A stretch of 63,341 nt of DNA from Mesorhizobium plurifarium (GTDB taxonomy: Bacteria > Pseudomonadota > Alphaproteobacteria > Rhizobiales > Rhizobiaceae), in the NCBI GenBank assembly GCA_000824785.1, contig CCNB01000001.1:5693-69033 (forward strand), read 5' to 3'. Of this stretch, positions 55,594 through 63,341 are shown in pieces. The notes under the pieces were generated by a model. The model made no database searches. It was given only the letters and a program-made list of their open reading frames with translations, and was not told the DNA's origin. Made by a program: the position numbers and the translations under genes. How positions within the stretch are numbered: position 1 is the first letter of the stretch; each line of letters starts with the position of its first letter.

Positions 55594-56418
55594 TCAGACC
55601 ACGACGACCGGGTTCTTCTTGGAAACGCGGCTGTAGAGGTCGATGATGTCCTGGTTGATCAGGCGCACGCAGCCCGACGACATCGCCTGGCCGATGCTCC
55701 ACCATTCGGGCGAACCGTGGATGCGGTAGCCGGTGTCCTTGCCGTTCTGGTAGATGTAGAGCGCCCGGGCGCCCAGCGGATTGGTGAGGCCACCGGGCTG
55801 GCCGCCCTGCCATTTCACCAGTTCCGGCTTGCGCTGGATCATTTCCGGCGGCGGCGTCCAGACCGGCCATTCGCGGCCATACTGGATGTTGGCGCGGCCC
55901 GACCAGCGGAAGCCGTCCTTGCCGATGCCGACGCCGTAGCGGATGGCATCGCCGCCCGGCTGGACGAGATAGAGCATGCGTTCCTGCAGATGCACGACGA
56001 TGGTGCCGGGCGCCTCACCGGTCTTGTCGACGACGATCTGGCGGCGGAACTGCGGCTTGACCTTCTGCCACGGCACGGCCGGCACGTTGAAGCCGCCATC
56101 GGTGAGCGAGGCGTACATGACGTCGGGACCGGTGATGTTCTTGTCGACGCTGATGGCCGGGCGCATGCGCGGCACGGAGCCGGTGACGGTGTTGTCGAGC
56201 TGCATCTGCGGCAGGTCGAGCGTGTCGGTGGTGCTGCAGCCGGCAAGGCCGAGCAGCGCCATGGCGCCGGCGCCCGAAAGCACGGCGCGGCGGGAAAGCT
56301 GAATTTCGGTATCGATTGCGGCGCCGTTGGAAGGCGGCGTCAGACTTTGCGGCAACTCGCGCATGCACCAAACCCTACGCTGCCGGCGGGAAGCACGGTC
56401 CGGCCGGATCGCAGGCAT
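55594..56418 (-). CDS. L,D-transpeptidase (YkuD), Tat-exported lipoprotein-like
   Basis: A roughly 274-residue cell-wall enzyme. The catalytic HGSPEWWSIGQAMSSGCVRL motif (His and Cys) lies near the C-terminus. The N-terminus has a Tat-like LSRRAVLSGAGAMALLGLAG directly followed by Cys, a lipobox, so the mature form may be membrane-anchored. It probably makes 3-3 peptidoglycan crosslinks or links proteins to peptidoglycan. ATGs at 56418 and 56364 are both possible; 56418 has a weak GGTGA ribosome site. Confidence 0.88.
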   Translation of the reverse strand: MPAIRPDRASRRQRRVWCMRELPQSLTPPSNGAAIDTEIQLSRRAVLSGAGAMALLGLAGCSTTDTLDLPQMQLDNTVTGSVPRMRPAISVDKNITGPDVMYASLTDGGFNVPAVPWQKVKPQFRRQIVVDKTGEAPGTIVVHLQERMLYLVQPGGDAIRYGVGIGKDGFRWSGRANIQYGREWPVWTPPPEMIQRKPELVKWQGGQPGGLTNPLGARALYIYQNGKDTGYRIHGSPEWWSIGQAMSSGCVRLINQDIIDLYSRVSKKNPVVVV

Positions 56419-56594
56419 TTTCACCAGTCATGGTTGAAAAAGGGTGAAAGCGCGGGAACCCGGCTTAACCCTAACGGATCGCTGCGGCCCGCCGATGGGG
56501 CGCGGCCCAGGTGCCGAAGATTTTTCCAGCGGCCCCTTTACATTCCCGACGACCCCAGGATTTATCCTTTTCTTTGCGCTCAAGGAGCAGGGAA

Positions 56595-57218
56595 ATGTCC
56601 TTCGAAAACTGGGCCGCCTTCGCCGCCGCCTCTTCCATCCTTCTCGTCATTCCGGGCCCGACGATCCTCCTGGTCGTCTCCTATGCGCTGGGCCAGGGCT
56701 GGCGCACCGCCCTGCCCATGGCGGTCGGCGTTGCGCTGGGCGACTTCACCGCCATGACGCTGTCGATGCTCGGCATCGGCGCGCTGCTCGCGGCCTCGGC
56801 GACGGTGTTCACCGTGCTCAAGGTGATCGGCGCCGGCTATCTGATCTATCTCGGCATAAAGCTGTTCCGCGCCGGCGGCGCGCTGAAGGCGGAACCCCGC
56901 ACCGACGCGGTCTCGGCGGCAAGAATGATGGGGCATGCCTGGCTGGTGACGGCGCTCAACCCGAAGAGCATCACCTTCTTCGTCGCCTTCCTGCCGCAGT
57001 TCCTCGACCGTCACGCCGACTTCTGGACGCAGATGCTGATCTTCGAGACGACCTTCCTGACTTTGGCCTTCCTCAACGCCTTCGGCTACGCGCTGATCGC
57101 ATCCAGGGCCCGCGCGATCGTACGCAACCCGAAGGCGATCCGCATCTTCAACCGCACCGGCGGCACGCTGCTGGTCGGCGCCGGCATCGCCACGGTGGCC
57201 GTGCGGTCGGGGAATTGA
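56595..57218 (+). CDS. LysE/RhtB-family translocator
   Basis: A 207-residue inner-membrane exporter with about six hydrophobic segments. The N-terminal FAAASSILLVIPGPTILLVV carries the LysE-family PGP motif. GQGWRTALPMAVGVALGD and TALNPKSITFFVAFLPQF are also family blocks. It exports amino acids or derivatives. AAGGAG precedes ATG 56595. Monocistronic with a strong terminator. Confidence 0.92.
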   Translation: MSFENWAAFAAASSILLVIPGPTILLVVSYALGQGWRTALPMAVGVALGDFTAMTLSMLGIGALLAASATVFTVLKVIGAGYLIYLGIKLFRAGGALKAEPRTDAVSAARMMGHAWLVTALNPKSITFFVAFLPQFLDRHADFWTQMLIFETTFLTLAFLNAFGYALIASRARAIVRNPKAIRIFNRTGGTLLVGAGIATVAVRSGN

Positions 57219-57230
57219 GATCAGCTAGCG

Positions 57231-57258
57231 AATGGTAAGGCCCGTCGGCCTTACCATT
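57231..57258. terminator. Bidirectional terminator lysE-like / autotransporter
   Basis: AATGGTAAGGCC (57231-57242), loop CGTC, GGCCTTACCATT (57247-57258): a perfect 12-base stem with a tetraloop. Its right arm encodes the last residues and stop of the autotransporter, whose terminal Trp is needed for outer-membrane insertion, so coding and termination signals share these bases. Confidence 0.75.
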
Positions 57259-60040
57259 TCACGCTCACGCCCAGATTGCCTTCCAGCACGCGGCGCTTGT
57301 CGCCGCCGAGATTGGTGGTGTAGTCGCCGGTGGCGAAGACGCTGACCTTGTCGGTCACCTTGGCGACCAAGCCGCCGCCGAATTCGAAGGACGTTGACCG
57401 GCTCTCGGTCGAGATATCGGTGCCCTCGAAATCGACACGGTCGGTGCCGCCGAAATCGTGCCAGAGATTGGCCTTGAGGTAGGGCTGCAGCGGCGTCCCG
57501 TCGAGGATCGTCTCGCCTTGCAGCCTCAATCCGATCCTGCCGGCGACGTCATCGTCGGAATCGAACGATACCGAGGAGAACCGGTCCTTGGCGTCGTCGA
57601 GCGACAGATGCTGCCAGACCAGTTGCGCCTGCGGCTCCAGCGTCCAGCCTTGTCCGAGCGCGACCGGATAGCCGCCTTCGAGCGATGCGGTGACACCGGT
57701 TCCGCCGACATCGATGCCGATGTCGCGTGACGATGAAGCCGAACCGCCGAAGAAGGTCGCCATCAGCACGCCGTCTAGGTACCAGCCGGATTTGCCTAGC
57801 CGTGTCCAGTAGCCGCCGACGCTGGTGCCGCTGACGTCGAGGTTGCCGACGGCGAGACCGTCCTGACCCAGGGCCTGGCCGCGCAGATCGCCGTTCATGC
57901 TGCCATAGGCAAGGAACAGGCCGGCGCGGTCGACCGAGCCTGAGGCGGTTTCGCGGCCGATAAGGTCGAACCCGGCTTGAAGCCCGAACAAAGTGCCGTC
58001 GAAGGAGGGCGAGACGGTTCCCGACCAGCCCACCTTGGCGTCCTGGCCGAAGATACGGCCCCAGACCGGCTGCAGATCGGTGTCGGACGACAACAGGCTC
58101 TGCTCGCCGCGGCGTTCGTGGAAAGTGCCGAGCGTCGCCATCGCCAGATGCTGCGCGACAGGCGGCACGGCCGAATAGACCGGTACTTCGACGCGATAAA
58201 GCAGGATTTCCTGGCCGGGCGCCGGCGTCGGCAGATCGGGCACGGCGGTCGGCACCGGGGGCGGTGGCGGCGGCGGATCGGCCGGCGGCGCCTCGGGCGG
58301 AGCTGGCGGCGCCTCGGGTTCGGGATCGCTGGCCTGCACCGGCGGCGTCGGATCGACCGGCGGATTGTTGGCATCGCCATCGGTCGGCACCGGCACCGGC
58401 GGCAGGTCCGACGGCGGCGGCGGCGGCTCGGTTTGCGGCGCCACGGGCTCCGGTTGCGACGCCGGCTCCAGCGCTCCAGGCGCGGCAGCCGGCGATGTCG
58501 GCGTGATCAGCGCGGAGCGCAGATACCAGTTCTCCGCGCTGCCGGCGCTGACGCCACCCTTGAACAGGTAGTATTCGAAGGCGCCGGCCGCGACCGGCGC
58601 GTCGAGCGCGAAGGCGTTGGCGCTCGACGTGGCGCCGTTGACTGCCTGCACGACCATGATGCCGTCCGCCGTCGTCTCGGCGCCGACGCCGCCGACATTG
58701 ACGACGGCGATGCCGGTGGAGCCGGAGGCGGCGCCGCCCGACAGCACGAGTCTGTCGGAGGCGGAGGAATCGTCGCCAAGCTCAGTCTGGATCAGCAGCA
58801 GGCCGCCGAGCCCGGTATAATTGCCGTTGATGGTCAGCCGGTCGGTGGCGCCCGTATTGCCGTTGGTCAGATCGATGCGGCCGGCATTGAAGACCTCGGC
58901 CAGCTGCCCCGACGTGAAGGACTGGATCGAGGCATTGAAGCCACCGCCATAGAGCGTGCTTGCCTGGTCGACGTTGATCTTGCCGGTGCCCGTGCCCGAG
59001 TCGCCCAGCACGAGGTTGCCGTCCAATGTCAATTGCGTGTCGTTGGTGGCGTCGATGGTTTCCCAGTTCTGGACCCTGGCGATGCCGTCCAGCTTGACGT
59101 TGTCGAACGTGAGCGTGTCGGTGCCGAGACCGCCGTTGAGCGTTTTGGTGCCGCCGAGATTGGCGTTGGTGAGGTTGCTGAGCTTGGCGGTGTCGTTGTC
59201 GGCGCCGAGATCGACATTGCCATAGATGATGCCGCCGCCGTCCCAGACGAAACTGTCGGAGCCGAAGCTCATCAGCACGTCGCCGCCGACCGTGCCGCCG
59301 GTGATCGTGACACTGTCGTTGCCGCCGCTGACGCTGATGTTGCCTCCGATCGTGCCGCCGGAAAGGATGATGGTGTCCCTGTCGAAGCCGGTGACGAGGT
59401 TGCGGTCGATGATGCCGCCCGACATGTTGAAGTAGTTCTGGTCGAGCTTCATGTTGACGCGGCCGATGCGGCCGCCGGTCATCACCGCATGGTCGCCGTC
59501 GTCGAAGAAATCGACGATGCGCCCGCCGCTCATGGTGAACCTGTCGAGCCCATCGCCCTGGTTGAGCGAGCCGATCTGGCCGCCGCTCATGTTGAAATCG
59601 TCGATGCCGGCGCCCTGCTGGACGTTGCCGGCGACGGTGCCGGCGCCGATGGTGAAGGAATCCGCGCCGTCGCCCTGGTCTACCGTGCCGGTGATGGCGC
59701 CGGATTGCATGTCGATACGATCGCTGCCGGGACCGAAGGTGACGTTGCCGCTGATCTGGCCGGTGCCGCCGGCGGGGAAGGTCAGCGTGTTGTCGCCACT
59801 GGTGTCAGTGAGGCTGCCGCCGGAATCGCCGCTGTCGCAGACATAGGCCGTATTGCCGGCGGGCGGGCTCAGCACACACGCGGCAAAAGCCTGGGAGCCA
59901 GGCAGCAATGTAAGTGCTGTCGATGCCAGAAGGCCAAGCATCCAAGGATGCTCCAAGCCATTTATTAGTCGATCAACATTTTCTGATATAACTTTTCCTT
60001 CTGAGAAAAGTCTCGGAAGAGAATTTCCAAAGCGCCGCAT
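57251..60040 (-). CDS. Outer-membrane autotransporter with beta-helical passenger
   Basis: A 929-residue type V secretion protein. The signal peptide has an extended N-region, with its hydrophobic core at about 34-52 (MLGLLASTALTLLPGS). The passenger has nine GG-x-I repeats of about 20 residues (111-286) and a further beta-rich part to about 510. A Pro-rich linker runs at about 516-615 (runs such as EPPPPPSDLPPVPVP). The C-terminal barrel starts at about 660 and ends GNLGVSVKW, with the terminal aromatic residue expected for BAM-dependent insertion. The start has a GAGGA ribosome site. The passenger's function is unknown; an adhesin or surface layer is likely. Confidence 0.93.
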   Translation of the reverse strand: MRRFGNSLPRLFSEGKVISENVDRLINGLEHPWMLGLLASTALTLLPGSQAFAACVLSPPAGNTAYVCDSGDSGGSLTDTSGDNTLTFPAGGTGQISGNVTFGPGSDRIDMQSGAITGTVDQGDGADSFTIGAGTVAGNVQQGAGIDDFNMSGGQIGSLNQGDGLDRFTMSGGRIVDFFDDGDHAVMTGGRIGRVNMKLDQNYFNMSGGIIDRNLVTGFDRDTIILSGGTIGGNISVSGGNDSVTITGGTVGGDVLMSFGSDSFVWDGGGIIYGNVDLGADNDTAKLSNLTNANLGGTKTLNGGLGTDTLTFDNVKLDGIARVQNWETIDATNDTQLTLDGNLVLGDSGTGTGKINVDQASTLYGGGFNASIQSFTSGQLAEVFNAGRIDLTNGNTGATDRLTINGNYTGLGGLLLIQTELGDDSSASDRLVLSGGAASGSTGIAVVNVGGVGAETTADGIMVVQAVNGATSSANAFALDAPVAAGAFEYYLFKGGVSAGSAENWYLRSALITPTSPAAAPGALEPASQPEPVAPQTEPPPPPSDLPPVPVPTDGDANNPPVDPTPPVQASDPEPEAPPAPPEAPPADPPPPPPPVPTAVPDLPTPAPGQEILLYRVEVPVYSAVPPVAQHLAMATLGTFHERRGEQSLLSSDTDLQPVWGRIFGQDAKVGWSGTVSPSFDGTLFGLQAGFDLIGRETASGSVDRAGLFLAYGSMNGDLRGQALGQDGLAVGNLDVSGTSVGGYWTRLGKSGWYLDGVLMATFFGGSASSSRDIGIDVGGTGVTASLEGGYPVALGQGWTLEPQAQLVWQHLSLDDAKDRFSSVSFDSDDDVAGRIGLRLQGETILDGTPLQPYLKANLWHDFGGTDRVDFEGTDISTESRSTSFEFGGGLVAKVTDKVSVFATGDYTTNLGGDKRRVLEGNLGVSVKW
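59183..59710 (-). repeat. GG-x-I passenger repeats of the autotransporter
   Basis: Nine repeats of 17-21 residues with the pattern (M/L/I)(S/T)GG-x-I-x(4-6)-G-x-D/N-x(3). Examples are MSGGQIGSLNQGDGLDRFT, MTGGRIGRVNMKLDQNYFN and LSGGTIGGNISVSGGNDSVT. One turn of a right-handed beta-helix is usually 20-25 residues, which matches the period. Confidence 0.85.
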
Positions 60041-60319
60041 CGCGTCCTCGCAATTCGCGATTTTTAGCCCCCCGCCCGGTGCCGCAATGGAGACACAATT
60101 CGGAAAATTTTACAAAGCTTATTCTGGGTTGCATGGTTGATAAACTGCAAAGTGAACTGAATCGGCTACAGTATTGATTGGACCAAGCTGCTATTGGCGC
60201 GCGCCGCGCCGATGCTCCAGAGCGATTCAGCGTTTCACAGGATCGCCGATACACACTTTTCCTGGAATTGCTTTAGGATCGGCTCCGAACAGCAATTCGC
60301 GATCGTCTAAGGATACTCA
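60041..60319. promoter_or_regulatory. Divergent region autotransporter / TPR gene
   Basis: The 279-bp gap has an A/T-rich stretch around 60100-60175 that likely contains the autotransporter promoter. At 60259-60272 it carries TTCCTGGAATTGCT, the same word as at 16471-16484, marking a degenerate copy of the dispersed palindrome. No gene is seen here. Confidence 0.45.
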
Positions 60320-61645
60320 ATGACGCTGCAGGACGCATTCGGCCTCGCTTACTCGGGCGCGACCGAAGCCGGGTTGTCGTCCTACGCCCGCGCCGTGCAT
60401 GAGCTGCAATGCTTCATCGGCGATCCGGTGCGTTCCATCGACCGCGCTATTGCCGATGCCCCGGCCTTCGCCATGGCGCATGTGTTCAAGGGCTATCTGT
60501 TCGGCCTGGCCACCGAACGGGACGCGACGGCGGTTGCCCGATCGAGCCATCAGGCAGCGCTGCCGCTTGCCGCCACCGCGCGCGAACAGGCGCATGTCGC
60601 GGCGCTTGGCCATCTTGCCGACGGGCGCTGGCATGAAGCCGCGCGCATCCTCGAGGATATCGCGATCGACAATCCGCGCGACGCGCTGGCGCTGCAGGTC
60701 GGGCATCAGATCGATTTCTTCACCGGCAACGCGCGCATGCTACGCGACCGCATCGGCCGGGCGCTGCCGGCCTGGCAGAAGGGCATGCCGGGCTACCACG
60801 CCATTCTCGGCATGCAGGCCTTCGGACTGGAGGAAATGGGCGACTATGCCCGCGCCGAGTCCTTCGGCCGGCAAGCTGTCGAGATCGAGCCGCGCGACGG
60901 CTGGGCACAGCATGCGGTCGCGCATGTCATGGAAATGCAAAGCCGGCAACGAGACGGCATCGCCTGGATGCGGGCCAATCCGGAAGCGTGGACGAAGGAG
61001 AGCTTCCTCAAGATCCACAATTGGTGGCACCTGGCGCTGTTCCACTATGATCTCGGCGAGACGGACGAGGTGCTCCGGCTCTATGACGGGCCTATCTATG
61101 GCGACCGATCAACCTTGGCGCTCAACATGGTCGATGCGTCGGCGATCCTTTGGCGCCTCACTCTGGGCGGCGTCGATGTCGGCGACCGCTGGACGGCACT
61201 CGCCGCCAACTGGGTCCCGAAAGCCGCCGCCGGCAATTACGCCTTCAACGACGCGCATGCGATGATGGCCTTTGTTGGCGCCGGGCTGGAGGCGCCGGCG
61301 AAGACGCTGCTCGAGGCGCAGCGCGAAGCGATGCGCGGCGGCGACGACAACGCCGCCTTCACGCGCGATGTCGGCCACCCGCTGACGCTCGCGATCAAGG
61401 CCTTCGGCGAGGGCAATCACGACGAGGCCGTGCGGCTGATCCGGCCGATCCGCTCGATCGCGCACCGTTTCGGCGGCAGTCACGCGCAGCGCGACGTGAT
61501 CGACCTGACGCTGATCGAGGCCGCGCTGCGCGCCGGCGATACGGCGCTCGCACGGGCGCTTACCGCCGAACGGCAGCTGGCGCGGCCGGACAGCCCGTTG
61601 TCGGCGCTGTTCTCACGGCGCGCATTCGATTTGTCTGAGAATTGA
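60320..61645 (+). CDS. Tetratricopeptide-repeat protein (TTC38-like)
   Basis: A 441-residue cytoplasmic all-helical protein of TPR type, resembling TTC38 (ALPLAATAREQAHVAALGHL, ILEDIAIDNPRDALALQVGH, QKGMPGYHAILGMQAFGLEE, AQHAVAHVMEMQSRQRDGI). It has His-rich patches (NWWHLALFHYDLGETDEVL). The function of bacterial members is unknown; protein-protein interaction is expected. AAGGAT precedes ATG 60320. No operon partner. Confidence 0.85.
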   Translation: MTLQDAFGLAYSGATEAGLSSYARAVHELQCFIGDPVRSIDRAIADAPAFAMAHVFKGYLFGLATERDATAVARSSHQAALPLAATAREQAHVAALGHLADGRWHEAARILEDIAIDNPRDALALQVGHQIDFFTGNARMLRDRIGRALPAWQKGMPGYHAILGMQAFGLEEMGDYARAESFGRQAVEIEPRDGWAQHAVAHVMEMQSRQRDGIAWMRANPEAWTKESFLKIHNWWHLALFHYDLGETDEVLRLYDGPIYGDRSTLALNMVDASAILWRLTLGGVDVGDRWTALAANWVPKAAAGNYAFNDAHAMMAFVGAGLEAPAKTLLEAQREAMRGGDDNAAFTRDVGHPLTLAIKAFGEGNHDEAVRLIRPIRSIAHRFGGSHAQRDVIDLTLIEAALRAGDTALARALTAERQLARPDSPLSALFSRRAFDLSEN

Positions 61646-61682
61646 CCCGAAGCGGATCTTGCCCTAAAAACGGCCAAGCCAG

Positions 61683-61705
61683 ATTTTTTCGAGATCCGAA
61701 AAAAT
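61683..61705. promoter_or_regulatory. AT-rich palindrome upstream of xylB
   Basis: ATTTTTTCG - AGATC - CGAAAAAAT is a perfect nine-base inverted repeat, 21 bases before the xylB start. It is AT-rich in a GC-rich genome, so an operator for a repressor is likely; it does not look like a standard terminator because the stem has few G-C pairs. Confidence 0.5.
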
Positions 61706-61726
61706 TAATGGCAATGGGAGGAAATC

Positions 61727-63181
61727 ATGTATCTCGGCCTCGACCTGGGCACTTCGGGCGTCAAGGCGCTGCTGATCGATGACGGCCAGAAGGTCATTGG
61801 CGCCGGCCATGGCTCGCTCGACGTCTCGCGGCCGCATCCAGGTTGGTCGGAGCAGGATCCGGCGCATTGGATCGAGGCCTGCGAGGCAGCAATTGCCGAG
61901 CTCAAGGCTTCGCATCCGAAAGAGCTGGCGGCGGTCAAGGGAATCGGTCTTTCGGGCCAGATGCACGGCGCCACCCTGCTCGATCAATCGGACAAGGTGC
62001 TGCGGCCCTGCATCCTGTGGAACGACACGCGCAGCCATGTCGAGGCGGCGGCGCTCGATGCCGATCCGCGCTTCCGCAAACTCACGGGCAACATCGTTTT
62101 CCCGGGCTTCACCGCGCCGAAGCTTGCCTGGGTGAAGAACAACGAGGCTGCAATCTTCGCCAAGGTCGCCAAGGTGCTGCTGCCCAAGGATTACCTGCGG
62201 CTCTGGCTGACCGGCGAGCACATTTCCGAAATGTCGGATTCGGCCGGCACGTCGTGGCTCGATGTCGGCAAGCGGCGCTGGGCGCCGGAATTGCTGGCGG
62301 CGACATCGCTCGACGAAAAGCATATGCCGTCGCTGGTCGAAGGCACGGCCAAGGCCGGTGGGCTGCGCGCTGAGCTCGCGTCCAAATGGGGCATCGCGGC
62401 GGGCATCCCGGTTGCCGGCGGCGCCGGCGACAATGCGGCTTCGGCCTGCGGCATGGGCACGGTCGGCGCGGGCCACGCCTTCGTGTCGCTCGGCACGTCG
62501 GGCGTGCTGTTTGCGGCCAATGCGTCCTATCTGCCCAATCCGGAAAGCGCGGTGCACACCTTCTGTCACGCGTTGCCCGACACCTGGCACCAGATGGGCG
62601 TCATCCTGTCGGCTACCGATTCGCTCAACTGGCTGTCTGAAATCACCGGCAAAAGCGCCGGCGAGCTGACCGGCGAGCTCGGCGATGCGCTCAAAGCGCC
62701 GACGGGCGTCACTTTCCTGCCCTATCTCTCGGGCGAGCGCACGCCGCACAACGATTCCGCCATCCGCGGCTCCTTCACCGGGCTGGCGCATCAGTCGAGC
62801 CGGGCCGTGCTGACGCAGGCGGTGCTCGAAGGTGTCGCCTTCGCCTTCCGCGACAGTCTCGAAGCGCTGAAGACGGCCGGCACGACGCTGAGCCGGGTGA
62901 CCGCGATCGGCGGCGGCTCGCGCTCGCGCTACTGGCTCAAGGCGATCGCCACCGCGCTGCAGGTGCCGGTCGAGATTCCCGCCGACGGCGATTTTGGCGC
63001 GGCGTTTGGCGCGGCAAGGCTGGGGTTGATTGCCGCGACAGGCGCCGACCCGCTCGGCGTGTGCACGGCGCCGGCGACGGATGCGACGGTTGAGCCGGAT
63101 GCCGGGCTTGGCGGGGCTTATGCTGATGCCTATCAGCGCTATCGCGCGCTTTATCCGGCGATCAGGGCTGTAACTGCGTGA
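61727..63181 (+). CDS. xylB: Xylulokinase
   Basis: A 484-residue FGGY-family kinase phosphorylating D-xylulose. Phosphate-binding segments: MYLGLDLGTSGVKALLIDD, GIGLSGQMHGATLL with the xylulokinase-type QMHG, ILWNDTRSH, VAGGAGDNAASACGMG (catalytic Asp) and FVSLGTSGVLFAA. The C-terminal AIGGGSRSRYWLKAIATAL is the adenosine-binding segment. GGGAGGA precedes ATG 61727. Its xylose isomerase partner is not in this window. Confidence 0.95.
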   Translation: MYLGLDLGTSGVKALLIDDGQKVIGAGHGSLDVSRPHPGWSEQDPAHWIEACEAAIAELKASHPKELAAVKGIGLSGQMHGATLLDQSDKVLRPCILWNDTRSHVEAAALDADPRFRKLTGNIVFPGFTAPKLAWVKNNEAAIFAKVAKVLLPKDYLRLWLTGEHISEMSDSAGTSWLDVGKRRWAPELLAATSLDEKHMPSLVEGTAKAGGLRAELASKWGIAAGIPVAGGAGDNAASACGMGTVGAGHAFVSLGTSGVLFAANASYLPNPESAVHTFCHALPDTWHQMGVILSATDSLNWLSEITGKSAGELTGELGDALKAPTGVTFLPYLSGERTPHNDSAIRGSFTGLAHQSSRAVLTQAVLEGVAFAFRDSLEALKTAGTTLSRVTAIGGGSRSRYWLKAIATALQVPVEIPADGDFGAAFGAARLGLIAATGADPLGVCTAPATDATVEPDAGLGGAYADAYQRYRALYPAIRAVTA

Positions 63182-63270
63182 GCGGGCGCGAGGCACCTCG
63201 TAATCGCATGAGCGGGCGCGAGGCACCCCCCTCTGCCCTGCCGGGCATCTCCCCCTCAAGGGGGGAGATT
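63179..63270. repeat. Tandem repeat plus dispersed palindromic element after xylB
   Basis: TGAGCGGGCGCGAGGCACC occurs at 63179-63197 (including the xylB stop) and at 63209-63227, a 30-base period. The second copy runs into the dispersed element 63223-63270 (CACCCCCCTCTGCCCTGCCG to GGGGGGAGATT), which matches 32906-32953. The remaining bases to 63341 hold nothing recognisable. Confidence 0.8.
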
Positions 63271-63341
63271 GGCAGTTCAGGCGCCTCGCTCCTTTCTGCA
63301 ACGTTGACGATTGGCGAAAGCCGGCGCGACATCCAATCTCC

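Noticed and set aside
57977..59968. 663-codon plus-strand open frame opposite the autotransporter
   Set aside because: It mirrors the repeat-rich passenger and Pro-rich linker on the other strand, has Arg/Gly/Ala-biased composition and no family features; the minus-strand gene has a signal peptide and barrel.

Overview
This GC-rich window carries about 50 genes, most in tight same-strand operons, and looks like chromosome of a Mesorhizobium-type alphaproteobacterium (Rhizobiales). Support comes from the alpha-glucoside (agl) transporter operon in the rhizobial order, two small secreted proteins of the DUF680 type that I associate with Mesorhizobium loti, short palindromic repeats typical of that genus, and the purine-catabolism gene set. 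I saw no tRNA, rRNA, CRISPR array, insertion sequence or phage genes.

Left third (1-18.5 kb): a purine and glyoxylate catabolic island. On the minus strand are glycerate kinase (gckA), a UPF0303 protein, guanine deaminase (guaD) and a membrane urate hydroxylase with a cytochrome c tail (puuD), then a second minus-strand operon uraH-xdhA-xdhB-xdhC. Divergent from uraH, on the plus strand, are a PuuE-UraD fusion, (S)-ureidoglycine aminohydrolase, ureidoglycolate lyase and a nucleoside-deaminase-like enzyme. Together they cover guanine -> xanthine -> urate -> HIU -> OHCU -> allantoin -> allantoate and ureidoglycine -> ureidoglycolate -> glyoxylate. Allantoate amidohydrolase is the only missing step. 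Inserted between are a LysR regulator, two flavin monooxygenases, a PhzF protein and Dps.

18.4-20 kb: two toxin-antitoxin loci, both odd. BrnT has no ATG, GTG or TTG start that would keep its conserved N-terminus, and the mqsR toxin gene has a stop at codon 8 beside an intact mqsA.

20-33 kb: a CocE/NonD-type hydrolase, a peptide-type ABC transporter with two near-duplicate Tat-exported binding proteins flanking the permeases and a double ATPase, and an alkaline-phosphatase-superfamily enzyme. Next is an ECF sigma / anti-sigma / secreted subtilase operon.

33-43 kb: a FAD oxidoreductase, a DUF417 membrane protein, then aglR and the divergent aglE-F-G-A-K operon, with two identical LacI-type half-palindromic operators between them.

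43-50 kb: two DUF680 proteins, then a translationally coupled cassette of PqqD-like protein, HprK-like kinase, three glycosyltransferases (two of them a tandem duplication) and an NTP_transf_5-type nucleotidyltransferase. This is the best candidate for a poorly described system.

50-63 kb: VapBC, a cytosolic molybdopterin oxidoreductase with its flavin reductase, HtrA/DegP protease, an MBL hydrolase coupled to a PPi-type phosphofructokinase, an L,D-transpeptidase, a LysE exporter, a large autotransporter, a TPR protein and xylulokinase.
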